This document shows, in pieces, positions 33,720 through 42,749 of a stretch of DNA of 64,000 bases. The notes below the pieces were generated by a model. That model ran no database searches. It was not told where the DNA came from and worked only from the letters and a program-made list of their open reading frames with translations. The stretch is from Candidatus Merdisoma merdipullorum (GTDB taxonomy: Bacteria; Bacillota; Clostridia; Lachnospirales; Lachnospiraceae), in the NCBI GenBank assembly GCA_018715645.1, contig DVLE01000036.1, positions 1-64,000 of the forward strand. Direction: 5' to 3'. Made by a program: the position numbers and the translations under genes. Positions within the stretch are counted from its first letter, which is position 1. Every line of letters starts with the position of its first letter.

Positions 33720-36121
33720 ATGGGCTGAGAGCGGCGCTGAAAAAAGACATGCGCCTGTTTATGAGCGGGAGTGGTTTTGCGGCGTTCCTGCTCCCTGCGC
33801 TGCTGTTTCTTGTGCTTTGCGTATCTGAAGGAGAATTGCTGCGTCCGCCATACATAGAAGCATTTGCAGTCGGTATTAGGGATGAGGATAATACGCCGAT
33901 GTCCCGTTCTCTGATTCAGCAGATAGAAGAAGTTGAGTTGTTTTCTGAAGTTATTCGTCTGGAACCAGGGGAAAGTGATGAGCATTGCCTGAATCGCGGC
34001 TGTGCAGCCGTAGTCACGATTCCAAAAGATTTTTTTTATACCATGTATTATATGGAGAACGGCAAAGTTTCTGTTCTCCTAAATGAGGAAACGCCTCTCG
34101 AATCAGCTTTGTTTCAGTCGGTTTTCACATCTGTGATGAATATCATCGCGGCAGATCAGACTTCGGCAAAAGCTGTTTATGAATTTTGCTACGGAGAGCT
34201 TTCTGCAGATCAGGAAAAGCGGCTCTGGGAAGAAACGTCAAACCAGCTTATTTTGGATGCGTTAGGGAGACAGGGAGTGTTTGCGAACTCCATGGAAACC
34301 GAAGAAGCGCAGCAGGATGTTCAGAGGGGATTACTGGTATGTGCGCTGAGCGTGCTCTGCATATTCTTTTCTCTTACGGCTGTAAAAACACTGCCGGAAG
34401 AATTTTCTTTGGGAATATTGCCTCGTTATATGGCGGCGGGCGGAAGTCTGTGGGCGTTTGTGCTGTCGAAGTTTTGCGTGGCAATACTTTCAGCAGCGCC
34501 CTCCGTGATTTTATTGCTTTTGATATTTCAACCGCAAAACCCTGGCATATTCTATATCCTCTCGGTAATCTATTTTGCCGAGGCCTTTGGGTGTCTGCTT
34601 CTTCTGTCAGCTTTTTTTCGGGAGGCAGCGGCCATACAGAGAGCGGGAAATCTTTTGCTGCTTCTGTGGCTGATTATGGGCGGAGCTTTATACGCCAGAG
34701 AATTTTTCCCGGTTTCTGTTCAGAATGCGGCTGTCTTTACTTTGCCGTATTATATCCGCCAGGGACTTGAGATGCTTGACATGGGAAGGACATATCCGGA
34801 GATTTTGTTCCGAATGTTTCCGTCGCTGACAGCAAGCGTTGCCATGGGCTGTCTGGGGGTTTTCTTATTGCCCCACGGCAGTCTGAAAAAGAAAGCTGCA
34901 TCTGCGGGTGAGAAAGAAAATTTGAGTGAGAGCTTGGCGATAAAAAGCAATGATAAGGAACAAAGAAGAACGAGACAGAGAAAATCCTTTATACAGAAAA
35001 CGGGGAAGCTGGCGCTGTTTAAACTGACGGCTATGGCTGGAGGGAGAAAAGGGCTTGTGGCTTTGACTGTTGTAGTGTCTTTTTGCGGGCTGCTGGCGTC
35101 GTATGTCCTGAAAGGGGAAGGAGCGACAAGCCTTCGGCTGTATGTAGCCATGGAAGAAGAAAGCTCTCTGACAATACAGCTTACACAGTATATAGAGGAT
35201 TATCCGGGGATTACCTTGATAAGCGGCTCTGAACGGGAAGGACGCCGGTGCCTGGAAAGCGGGCGGGCAGAGGGCATGCTGGTGATTGGCGCGTCATATG
35301 AGAAAGCGTTATATGGGCAGGAACAACTACCGTTATATTATGAGAGCCGGTCTTCCGCCGTTTCTGAACAGGCGGCGAGAGAAATTATAGCGGGCCAAGT
35401 GATTCTTCAGAAGGCGAGGGTTCGAGGCTTTCAAAATGCGGAACAAATATTGGGACGTTCACTGAGCGCCATAGAAAGGGAAGAACTCCTAAGGGGGATG
35501 GAAACTCAGTGGGAAGAACTTCCGCCTCTTTATGAGATACGGACTATGCAAGGCGAGACTGCAAGAACGGTACAAAACTCTCTGGCGCCGAATCAAATGG
35601 GATTTGCAGCTCTTGCGGTACTTCTGACTTTGCTCACATGGGGAGTCTGGACAGGAAGAAGGGATGCCCGGCGTATAGAACAGAGAATGAAAGTAGTTTT
35701 GGGAGGAGCTTTTTTATCCTATTGCAGCGATATTCTTGCTCTATGGGCGGCAGGGATGCTTGCGGGTTTGTGTGCTCTGCTCCCGGCAGGGGAGGGAGAA
35801 CCGGAAAGTATAGCGATACTTGCAGTTTATACTTTTTGTACGGCTGGAGCAGCTTTGGCTCTGGCCCGCCATACCGTTTTAAACGGAAGAATGGATGCGT
35901 TTGCTCCTTTTATAGCGCTTGCTACCTGCATGGCAGGAGGATGTTTCGGAGATTTGAGCCGGTTTTCTCCTCTTATGGAAAAAATTTCTTTTTTTACACC
36001 GCAGGGCTTGGCTTTGCGGGCTGCGGGCGGGCAGGGGACGGCCCTGGTATATTTGTTTCTCATGGGAACCACACTGCTCCTAATCGGAGCGCCGGGCAGA
36101 AAAAATAAAAATAACAAATGA
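33716..36121 (+). CDS. ABC-2 type exporter permease, two fused halves
   Basis: Encodes about 801 residues starting at GTG 33716, which overlaps the ATPase stop and is preceded by AGGAG at 33703-33707. Each half has one N-terminal helix, a long extracytoplasmic loop (about 180-200 residues) and a cluster of five or six helices, the ABC-2 membrane type 3 layout. Half one spans residues about 1-385 and half two about 430-800, joined by a Lys/Arg/Ser-rich linker. Such proteins export drugs, peptides or lipids, or act with two-component sensors; the substrate is unknown. The fusion would supply both transmembrane halves from one gene. Confidence 0.85.
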   Translation: MNGLRAALKKDMRLFMSGSGFAAFLLPALLFLVLCVSEGELLRPPYIEAFAVGIRDEDNTPMSRSLIQQIEEVELFSEVIRLEPGESDEHCLNRGCAAVVTIPKDFFYTMYYMENGKVSVLLNEETPLESALFQSVFTSVMNIIAADQTSAKAVYEFCYGELSADQEKRLWEETSNQLILDALGRQGVFANSMETEEAQQDVQRGLLVCALSVLCIFFSLTAVKTLPEEFSLGILPRYMAAGGSLWAFVLSKFCVAILSAAPSVILLLLIFQPQNPGIFYILSVIYFAEAFGCLLLLSAFFREAAAIQRAGNLLLLLWLIMGGALYAREFFPVSVQNAAVFTLPYYIRQGLEMLDMGRTYPEILFRMFPSLTASVAMGCLGVFLLPHGSLKKKAASAGEKENLSESLAIKSNDKEQRRTRQRKSFIQKTGKLALFKLTAMAGGRKGLVALTVVVSFCGLLASYVLKGEGATSLRLYVAMEEESSLTIQLTQYIEDYPGITLISGSEREGRRCLESGRAEGMLVIGASYEKALYGQEQLPLYYESRSSAVSEQAAREIIAGQVILQKARVRGFQNAEQILGRSLSAIEREELLRGMETQWEELPPLYEIRTMQGETARTVQNSLAPNQMGFAALAVLLTLLTWGVWTGRRDARRIEQRMKVVLGGAFLSYCSDILALWAAGMLAGLCALLPAGEGEPESIAILAVYTFCTAGAALALARHTVLNGRMDAFAPFIALATCMAGGCFGDLSRFSPLMEKISFFTPQGLALRAAGGQGTALVYLFLMGTTLLLIGAPGRKNKNNK

Positions 36122-36136
36122 AAAGGGGAAAAGGGT

Positions 36137-36598
36137 ATGGATTTAATTGGTGAAATTGGTGTGAAGCTTGCACAGACAGGACAAAAGACAAAGAAGATGG
36201 CGAACAATCTTGTGGATACGGCAAAGCTGAATACACAGGCGGCTGAGCTGAGCAAAGAGCTCAAAGAGGCGTATTTCCAGCTTGGAAAGCAATATTACGA
36301 AATGCATGGAGAGGAGCCGGAGGAAAGACTGAAACCCTTGTGCGTACAGGTAAAAGGTATTTTAACTATGTCAGAGAAAGTTAGGCAGGAGCTGAATCTT
36401 ATCAGAAATGTACTGGTATGCCCTTCCTGTGGTCACGAAAATATAGCAGACGCAAAATTCTGCGCACAGTGCAGCGCGCAGCTCCCGCAGATGCCCAAAC
36501 GCGTTGAACAGTCAGGAATAGTTTTCTGCCCTAATTGCGGTAATAAACTTTCACAGGGTAAACATTTCTGTCCAAAGTGTGGAACAAAGCTTGATTGA
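36137..36598 (+). CDS. Small soluble protein with two zinc ribbons
   Basis: Encodes 153 residues with no membrane segment. Residues 1-90 are helical (QTGQKTKKMANNLVDTAKLN, ELKEAYFQLGKQYYEMHG), resembling small coiled-coil proteins linked to zinc ribbons in Clostridia. Two CxxC-CxxC modules follow, CPSCGHENIADAKFCAQC and FCPNCGNKLSQGKHFCPKC. It lies between the exporter and the lectin-vWA gene. It may bring operon products together in the cytoplasm through metal-stabilised contacts; no direct function can be read. Confidence 0.75.
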   Translation: MDLIGEIGVKLAQTGQKTKKMANNLVDTAKLNTQAAELSKELKEAYFQLGKQYYEMHGEEPEERLKPLCVQVKGILTMSEKVRQELNLIRNVLVCPSCGHENIADAKFCAQCSAQLPQMPKRVEQSGIVFCPNCGNKLSQGKHFCPKCGTKLD

Positions 36599-36629
36599 AC
36601 GCCGGGAGATGCTGTAAGGAGGCGTAGGG

Positions 36630-38699
36630 ATGTTTTGTACGAAATGCGGGAAACAGATTGAGGATAGCGCTGTTTTTTGTCGCCACTGCGGAAATCCAGT
36701 AAAAAGAAAATTGCAGTCTCAGAAGGAGCCGGAAGGAAGCTGCACAGAGGATACGGCAGAAGAAACCGAACCGGAGGAATCTTCGGAAGAAGAACCGGTT
36801 AATTTTAGAAGAAAGCTTATGTGGCCGCTTCTTTTTACGGGAATGCTGCTGGTGGCTATAGTTTTGGGAGTGATTGTCTTTCAGCTGGCAAGGGCAGAGC
36901 TTCAATATCGGGATTTGATTGGACAGGCTGAAAGCTATGTCGAAGAAGAAGATTACGAGGGAGCGGAAGAAGCGTATCTGAAAGCATTAGAATTGAAGAA
37001 GAACCGCAGTGAAGCGGTTCTTGGTATGGCAAGGGTTTATATTCTTCAGCAGAAGCTTCAGCAGGCAGAGGAAGCTCTTGCGAATTCAGGAATGCAGGAA
37101 AGCGGGGAATACCAAAGACTTTTGGAGATTGCTGGTTTTGAACTTTCTCTTGAGGGCATAGACACGGCACATTTTCCGATAGTGCGTATGAACTTGAATT
37201 GCAATGGAAACCGAGAGCTTACCTCGGAAAATATAACGATTTTGGAGGATGGACAAGAATTTGCTGTTACGGACTACCAGCAGCAGGGAAATGCGATAAG
37301 CCTGCAGTATGAGACCGCGGATTCGGGATATGAGTCTGAACGGAGAAATATTAGACTTTCCGTGCGGATTGATGAATTTGTCTTTGAGTACACATGGGAT
37401 TATGATACCCCTGTATTTTTGCCGGCTGATGTTCAGGTTGTTTCCACGGATGTCAGCGAATATCCAAAAGTAAAAGTATATCTGCGTGTGGATGACGCCC
37501 AAAGCCAAGATACCGTTGAAGCCCTTGGCGCAGATGCCTTTGTTGTTCGGGAGCGTCTGGAGGGAGGGGAGTACCTGGCACGGGAGGTCCATTCTGCTGA
37601 GATTTTAGAGGGCAATCAGGGATTAAATATTGTCTTGGCTGCGGATAAGAGTAACAGTATCTACGAAAGTGACATGGAAAAGATAAAGCAGGTCATGGGA
37701 GATTTTGTTCTGAGCCTGCATTATGAGGTCGGCGATAAAGCGGAGATATTGGCCTTTGATTCAATTGTACAGCAAATGTGCAGATATACCGATGACACCA
37801 GTCTGCTCATCAATGGAATCCATAATATGTCTCCAGATGGGTTAACGGCTCTTTATGATGCGATTTATACGGGCATCAACCATGCAGGCCTACAGGGAGG
37901 AGCCCGGTGCGTGATTGCTTTTACAGACGGAATGGACAATATGAGCAGCCATACCCCGGATCAGGTAATCGAATATGCTCTTACAAATCAGGTTCCTGTA
38001 TATATCATCGGTGTGGGAGATTCTGTAGCGGAAAGTACTCTGAGATATACTGCGGAAAGTACGGGAGGACGGTATTGGTATATTGATGAGCTATATGATC
38101 TGGAAGAAATTTTCAATGAGATCTATACAGAACAGAAAAAGTTGTATGTGGTGGAATATGAAAGCGACAGCAGCATAGATGCTTATCAATGGAGGCAACT
38201 GGATATTAGACTTTCCGGGAATGGCTATAAGGGTGAAACAGAATTTGAATTTGAACCGGTACATTCATTGGGAGATGTCGAGCATACTTCTCGGTATGAG
38301 ATATTTAGAGAGGATTTGACATGGGAGCAGGCGGCGCAGCGATGCCAGGACATGGGAGGACATTTGGCTACAGTTACTTCGGAGGATGAGGAGAATATTT
38401 TAATACAAATGGCAGAAGATGCGGGGATTGACTTTGTCTGGCTGGGAGGATATACATCCTATGATGAGAATGGACAGGTATTTGGTCATTGGGTGACAGG
38501 CGAAGAATTTTCTTATGAGGCCTGGTGCCAGGATGAACCTTCAAGAATAGACAAGGATGGCACGGAAGAATGGTATATTATGCTTTGGAATATACCAGCT
38601 TTGGGCGGCTGGACATGGAATGATCAGAGAAACGATCCTGCTTCAGCGATGGAGGCTATGAGAGAAAATATGGGATATATCTGTGAGTTTGATTCCTAA
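36630..38699 (+). CDS. Zinc-ribbon, single-pass membrane protein with vWA and C-type lectin domains
   Basis: Encodes 689 residues. Order: a zinc ribbon (Cys3/6/17/20), an acidic linker, a transmembrane helix (about 63-87), a TPR-like segment (about 90-160, YEGAEEAYLKALELKKNRSEA), a beta domain, a von Willebrand A domain (about 330-520) and a C-type lectin-like domain (about 551-689). The MIDAS residues are visible: DKSNS near 338, DGLTALYDA, and FTDGMDN. The lectin part has LTWEQAAQRCQDMGGHLATV, WLGGYTS, EAWCQDEPS and WTWNDQR, the calcium/sugar-binding type. It likely binds a surface or extracellular ligand and signals to, or is presented by, the operon's ABC system. AAGGAGG precedes the ATG. 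Confidence 0.85.
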   Translation: MFCTKCGKQIEDSAVFCRHCGNPVKRKLQSQKEPEGSCTEDTAEETEPEESSEEEPVNFRRKLMWPLLFTGMLLVAIVLGVIVFQLARAELQYRDLIGQAESYVEEEDYEGAEEAYLKALELKKNRSEAVLGMARVYILQQKLQQAEEALANSGMQESGEYQRLLEIAGFELSLEGIDTAHFPIVRMNLNCNGNRELTSENITILEDGQEFAVTDYQQQGNAISLQYETADSGYESERRNIRLSVRIDEFVFEYTWDYDTPVFLPADVQVVSTDVSEYPKVKVYLRVDDAQSQDTVEALGADAFVVRERLEGGEYLAREVHSAEILEGNQGLNIVLAADKSNSIYESDMEKIKQVMGDFVLSLHYEVGDKAEILAFDSIVQQMCRYTDDTSLLINGIHNMSPDGLTALYDAIYTGINHAGLQGGARCVIAFTDGMDNMSSHTPDQVIEYALTNQVPVYIIGVGDSVAESTLRYTAESTGGRYWYIDELYDLEEIFNEIYTEQKKLYVVEYESDSSIDAYQWRQLDIRLSGNGYKGETEFEFEPVHSLGDVEHTSRYEIFREDLTWEQAAQRCQDMGGHLATVTSEDEENILIQMAEDAGIDFVWLGGYTSYDENGQVFGHWVTGEEFSYEAWCQDEPSRIDKDGTEEWYIMLWNIPALGGWTWNDQRNDPASAMEAMRENMGYICEFDS

Positions 38700-38704
38700 C
38701 ATAT

Positions 38705-38741
38705 CCAGGAGGCCGCCGGGAGATTCCCGGCGGCCTCCTGG
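38705..38741 (+). terminator. Very strong hairpin after the vWA-lectin gene
   Basis: CCAGGAGGCCGCCGGG and CCCGGCGGCCTCCTGG form a perfect 16-bp GC-rich stem with a 5-nt loop, 5 nt after the stop codon. The following tract is only cttgtcctgactttt, so termination efficiency is uncertain. Confidence 0.7.
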
Positions 38742-39085
38742 CTTGTCCTGACTTTTCAGGCCTGTCAGAAAACGGAAAGATTCTCCTGCCTGAAGTGTAA
38801 AAAGCATGGAAGTTGAATTTTTTGAAACATAATAAAGTTCATAAAGTTCATAAAAACAAGAAGAACTATGCAAAACGCCGGATTTTAGTTGACATAATCG
38901 AAAAAATAGTGGATTTTAATGGTAAAAACTCACGAAAATGAATAAACACGAATAAAACGAACATAAAACGAGCAAAACAATCATAAAAATACTTGCAAGT
39001 GAAAAGTGGATTCTGTAGAATAAAACCATAAGGAAATGCAGAAAAAGTAACTGTAAATCATCATACAAAGAAAGGAAGATCAACT
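38742..39085. other. AT-rich regulatory region upstream of the ascorbate operon
   Basis: No ORF is supported. The region contains a 9-nt direct repeat, AAAGTTCAT twice (38834-38851), and four ACGA-centred boxes at 38932, 38948, 38957 and 38968, the last two ACGAAC and ACGAGC exactly 11 nt apart (one helical turn). These are candidate sites for the DeoR regulator of the operon. The promoter lies at 38993-39021. Confidence 0.5.
38993..39021 (+). promoter_or_regulatory. Promoter of the ascorbate (ula) operon
   Basis: TTGCAA (38993-38998), 17 nt, TAGAAT (39016-39021), 64 nt before ulaG and just downstream of the ACGA-type repeats. Confidence 0.7.
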
Positions 39086-40189
39086 ATGTCCAAGATTGAT
39101 GAGATCACAAGAGACTCATGGATCATGAGTACTTTCCCGGAGTGGGGAACCTGGCTTGTGGAAGACATTGAGAACGAGGTCGTAGCTCCCGGAAATGTGG
39201 CGATGTGGTGGCTGGGCTGTACCGGTATCTGGTTCAAGACGCCGGGCGGAGCGAACATTACCATTGACCTGTGGTGCGGAAACGGCAAGAGAACTCATGG
39301 CGATGGGAAGATGAAGCCGGGCCATCAGATGGCGAATATGTGCGGAGGCCGCCTGATGCAGCCGAATCTTCGCAATGTTCCCTTCGTAATCGATCCGTTT
39401 GCGTTTAAGCAGGTGGACGCAGTTCTGGCGACACATTATCACCAGGATCATATGTCCGCTGAGTGGGCGGCCCATGTGATTAAGAGCGGCATGACCACTA
39501 CGGATGAGAATGGAAAGGAGATTCCCGTTCCGTTCATCGGACCGAAGAAATCCGTAGAGACCTGGATGAAATGGGGCGTTCCGGCAGACCGCTGCATCAC
39601 AGTGAAGCCTGGCGACACGATTAAGATCAAGGATATTGAGATCGTGGCTCTGGACAGCTTCGACCGTACCTGTATCGTGACAACCGACGATACCAGCGAG
39701 AACAGAGAAGAACTCACAGGCGTATGCCCGACCGATATGGACGACAAGGCAGTGAACTACCTGGTTAAGACGCCGGGCGGAAATATTTATCATTCCGGCG
39801 ATTCTCACTTCTCCATTTACTTTGCGAAGCACGGAAAAGATTATGACATCGACGTGGCGTTCGGTTCCTTCGGAGAGAATCCGATCGGTATGCAGGATAA
39901 GATGACTTCCATCGATGTGCTGCGTATGGCTGAGAATCTGCAGTGCAAGGTTGTGGTTCCGATTCACTGGGATGTATGGACCAACTTCCAGGCGGACTGC
40001 GAGGAGATCAAGCTTCTGTATGATTTCAAAAAGGATCGCAACGAATACAAGTTCCATCCGTTCTTCTGGCAGGTAGGCGGAAAGTACACGTATCCGCAGG
40101 ACAAGGATAAGATTTACTATCACCACAGAAGAGGTTTTGAGGATTGCTTCGAGCATCCGCAGAATATCCCGTTCCGTTCCTGCCTGTAA
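39086..40189 (+). CDS. ulaG: L-ascorbate-6-phosphate lactonase UlaG
   Basis: Encodes 367 residues of the metallo-beta-lactamase fold. The metal motif HYHQDH lies at about 117-122, and [11 protein letters not shown] and VVPIHWDVW supply further metal ligands. The N-terminus [18 protein letters not shown] and [13 protein letters not shown] are distinctive for UlaG, which opens the lactone ring of L-ascorbate 6-phosphate in the cytoplasm. Genes for an ascorbate-type PTS and pentose-phosphate epimerases follow on the same strand. AAAGGAAG sits 9 nt before the ATG. Confidence 0.95.
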   Translation: MSKIDEITRDSWIMSTFPEWGTWLVEDIENEVVAPGNVAMWWLGCTGIWFKTPGGANITIDLWCGNGKRTHGDGKMKPGHQMANMCGGRLMQPNLRNVPFVIDPFAFKQVDAVLATHYHQDHMSAEWAAHVIKSGMTTTDENGKEIPVPFIGPKKSVETWMKWGVPADRCITVKPGDTIKIKDIEIVALDSFDRTCIVTTDDTSENREELTGVCPTDMDDKAVNYLVKTPGGNIYHSGDSHFSIYFAKHGKDYDIDVAFGSFGENPIGMQDKMTSIDVLRMAENLQCKVVVPIHWDVWTNFQADCEEIKLLYDFKKDRNEYKFHPFFWQVGGKYTYPQDKDKIYYHHRRGFEDCFEHPQNIPFRSCL

Positions 40190-40252
40190 TCATTCAATCA
40201 ATCCTGTGTGCCTGGAAATGCCGGGCAGACAGAGATAAGGAGAAGAAAATTC

Positions 40253-40720
40253 ATGTTAAGAGAATTTGTAGAAAAGAAGCACTATCTGTTTGCTGAAGAA
40301 GCAAAGGATTGGGAAGAAGCGATCCTTATGAGCTGCAAGTCCCTGGAAGCTGACGGCACGGTAGACGCCAATTACGGTCACGACATCGTGGAGTGCGTAC
40401 GCAAGTACGGTCCCTATATCGTGATTATGCCCAAGGTGGCTATGCCTCATTCCCAGGAGGGAGCGGTAGGAGTTAATAAGACGGCTATCGGCTTTATGAA
40501 GCTGGAGAAGCCGGTAAGTTTTGACCCGGAGGATCCGGAAAAGGATGCGCAGCTGTTCTTCACGCTGGCTTCCTGCAATCCGGATCAGCATCTGAACAAC
40601 ATGATGCGTCTCTCCGAAATGCTGATGAACGAGGATTTGGTAGCGGAGCTTCTGGAGGCCAAGGGGCCTGAGGATTTGCTTAGAATCCAGGAAAAGTATT
40701 TGGATGGAAAAGAAAACTGA
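40253..40720 (+). CDS. ulaC: PTS EIIA component, ascorbate type (UlaC)
   Basis: Encodes 155 residues of the mannitol/fructose-like EIIA fold. The phosphorylated His is in the motif PKVAMPHSQEGAVG. It accepts phosphate from HPr and passes it to UlaB. The ORF is open further upstream, but AAGGAG (40237-40242) and the conserved MLREFVEKKH mark 40253 as the start. In this operon EIIA precedes the membrane component and EIIB, unlike the ulaABC order of enterobacteria. Confidence 0.92.
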   Translation: MLREFVEKKHYLFAEEAKDWEEAILMSCKSLEADGTVDANYGHDIVECVRKYGPYIVIMPKVAMPHSQEGAVGVNKTAIGFMKLEKPVSFDPEDPEKDAQLFFTLASCNPDQHLNNMMRLSEMLMNEDLVAELLEAKGPEDLLRIQEKYLDGKEN

Positions 40721-40757
40721 TAATCTCTGCTAGAGGGAAAATCTGGAGGAAAAGTGT

Positions 40758-42260
40758 ATGAATATTTTAATGAACGCATGGTCGTATTTTGCTACGAATA
40801 TTTTGCAGCAGCCCGCATGGATGATCGGTCTGATTGTACTTATCGGCTATATCCTGCTAAAGAAACCCTGGTACGACGTACTGGGCGGCACACTGAAGGC
40901 GATTATCGGATATATGATTCTGGCCGTAGGTTCCAGCGGACTGGTAAATAACTTCCGTCCTGTACTGGTGGGGCTTAACGAACGTTTTAATCTGGATGCT
41001 ATGGTAATCGATCCGTATTTTGGACAGAATGCAGTGACAGTAGGTGTGGCGGAGAGGTTCGGAAAGTCTTTTTCCCCGGTTATGCAGTTGCTGCTGATTG
41101 CTTTTGTTATAAACATTGTCTTGGTTCGCTTTAGGAAGGTTACAAAGCTTCGTTCTTTATTCACCACAGGACATGTACAGGTGCAGCAGGCATCCACCGC
41201 TTACTGGCTGATCCTGTTTGCTCTGCCGGGGCTGGTGAATAATGACATCGCTCTTCTGATTGTTATGGCCGTTGTCCTTGGTCTGTATTGGGCCGTAGGT
41301 TCCAATCTTACTATCAAGCCGACTCAGGAGCTGACGGACGGCGCAGGCTTCTGTCTTGGGCATCAGCAGATCATGGGCGTGGCCCTGTTCTCCTGGATTG
41401 CTGGAAAATGGCATGAGCGTGACATTAAAAAAGGCAAGAAGGCTTCCAAAAAGATCGAGGATATTGAGCTTCCTGGCTTCATGTCTATATTCAACGAGAA
41501 TATGGTGTGTACCGCTATACTGATGACTATTTTCTTTGGTGCTATTCTGCTGCTGCTGGGACGTGATTATCTGATAGCTCTTGGCGAAGAAGAAGGTGGC
41601 ATGGCAGCGGATGAGAGTTTTCTGTTCTATATATTGAATACTTGTTTGAATTTCGCTGTATATCTGGCAATCCTTCAGCTTGGCGTACGTACCTTCGTAA
41701 CAGAGCTGACCAACTCCTTCCAGGGTATCGCGAACAAGCTGCTGCCCGGCTCTATTCCGGCTGTTGACTGTGCGGTATCTTACGGATTCGGTTCTCCGAA
41801 CGCGGTTCCCATCGGCTTCCTTGCAGGAGCGGTTGGACAGTTCCTGGCTATCGGCGCTCTGATTCTCTTAAAGAGCCCGGTACTTGTAATCGCTGGATTC
41901 GTGCCTGTTTTCTTTGACAACGCGACCATCGCGGTGTATGCTAATAATAAGGGCGGTTTGAAGGCTGCGATTGTTCTTCCGTTTATCTCCGGTCTGTGCC
42001 AGGTATTCGGTTCTGCGTTCATCGCAAGCTGGGTAGGCATGGCTGCATACGGCGGATACCTTGGTATGTGGGACTGGGCTGTTGTATGGCCGGTATTCAC
42101 AGTAGTGATGAAGTACTTAAGCTACGCTGGTCTGGCAATTGTTATCATCGCGCTGCTTATTATCCCGCAGCTCCAGTACAGAAAGGACAAGGAAGGCTAC
42201 TTCCTGATGACCGAGGACTGGGAGGCTTACAAGGAGCTTAAGTCAAAGAAGGCTGAGTAA
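40758..42260 (+). CDS. ulaA: PTS EIIC membrane transporter, ascorbate type (UlaA)
   Basis: Encodes 500 residues with about 11 hydrophobic helices and the SgaT/UlaA signatures: GFCLGHQQIMGV, FQGIANKLLPGSIPAVDCAV and YGFGSPNAVPIGFLAGAVGQF. It carries L-ascorbate across the membrane coupled to phosphorylation. GGAGGAAAAG precedes the ATG. Length and topology are normal for the family. Substrates other than ascorbate are possible for this superfamily, but the neighbouring ulaG supports ascorbate. Confidence 0.94.
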   Translation: MNILMNAWSYFATNILQQPAWMIGLIVLIGYILLKKPWYDVLGGTLKAIIGYMILAVGSSGLVNNFRPVLVGLNERFNLDAMVIDPYFGQNAVTVGVAERFGKSFSPVMQLLLIAFVINIVLVRFRKVTKLRSLFTTGHVQVQQASTAYWLILFALPGLVNNDIALLIVMAVVLGLYWAVGSNLTIKPTQELTDGAGFCLGHQQIMGVALFSWIAGKWHERDIKKGKKASKKIEDIELPGFMSIFNENMVCTAILMTIFFGAILLLLGRDYLIALGEEEGGMAADESFLFYILNTCLNFAVYLAILQLGVRTFVTELTNSFQGIANKLLPGSIPAVDCAVSYGFGSPNAVPIGFLAGAVGQFLAIGALILLKSPVLVIAGFVPVFFDNATIAVYANNKGGLKAAIVLPFISGLCQVFGSAFIASWVGMAAYGGYLGMWDWAVVWPVFTVVMKYLSYAGLAIVIIALLIIPQLQYRKDKEGYFLMTEDWEAYKELKSKKAE

Positions 42261-42308
42261 AAACCGTTCAAATCTATAAGCATTAAATAAGTATTGGAGG
42301 AAAGAAAA

Positions 42309-42605
42309 ATGGTAAACATTTTGGTATGCTGCGCAAATGGCGCAGGAACAAGCCTTATGATGAAAATGACGGCTGAGAAGGTTATCAAGTCCCTGAATGT
42401 TAAGGTAGGAAAGCTGCATCACTGCTCTCTGTCTGAAGGAAAGAGCGCCGCTACCCAGTTTGACGTGGTTTTCTGTCCGCTGAACTTTATTTCGATGTTC
42501 AAGGATGCGGAAGCAAAGGGCGTGCATGTCATCGGTCTGAAGAACGTAATGTCTCAGGCTGAGATGGAAGAAAAGCTGAAAGCGTCTGGAGTGCCGTTGA
42601 ACTAA
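42309..42605 (+). CDS. ulaB: PTS EIIB component, ascorbate type (UlaB)
   Basis: Encodes 98 residues. The N-terminal MVNILVCCANGAGTSLMMKM has the phosphorylated-cysteine loop of EIIB-lactose/ascorbate proteins; two adjacent Cys residues are present. GGAGG ends 8 nt before the ATG at 42309, and the frame's TTG at 42294 overlaps that site, so it is not used. It takes phosphate from the EIIA encoded two genes upstream. A GC-rich hairpin follows (42616-42676). Confidence 0.93.
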   Translation: MVNILVCCANGAGTSLMMKMTAEKVIKSLNVKVGKLHHCSLSEGKSAATQFDVVFCPLNFISMFKDAEAKGVHVIGLKNVMSQAEMEEKLKASGVPLN

Positions 42606-42615
42606 ACGGCGGATT

Positions 42616-42676
42616 AGGGAGGGTTCTTCCTTGGGGCCGGAGAGCCCCAGGGAGGGACCTTCGCTTTTTCTATGGG
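42616..42676 (+). terminator. Hairpin downstream of ulaB
   Basis: CCTTGGGGC and GCCCCAGGG form the core of a stem that extends outward with GGAGGG/TCCCTCC-like pairing, followed by CTTTTTCT. It may be a partial terminator that lowers expression of the regulator and later genes relative to the PTS genes. Confidence 0.5.
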
Positions 42677-42749
42677 TCTGAATTTTATACTGCAAGCCTG
42701 ATTTATGCTCTGCGGGAAAGCAGAGGGTAATGGGAAAGGATGGGGAGAC

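Noticed and set aside
36137-38699. Zinc-ribbon proteins as transcription factors
   Set aside because: The ribbons are short CxxC-CxxC modules joined to membrane or helical regions with no DNA-binding domain; a scaffolding role is more likely.
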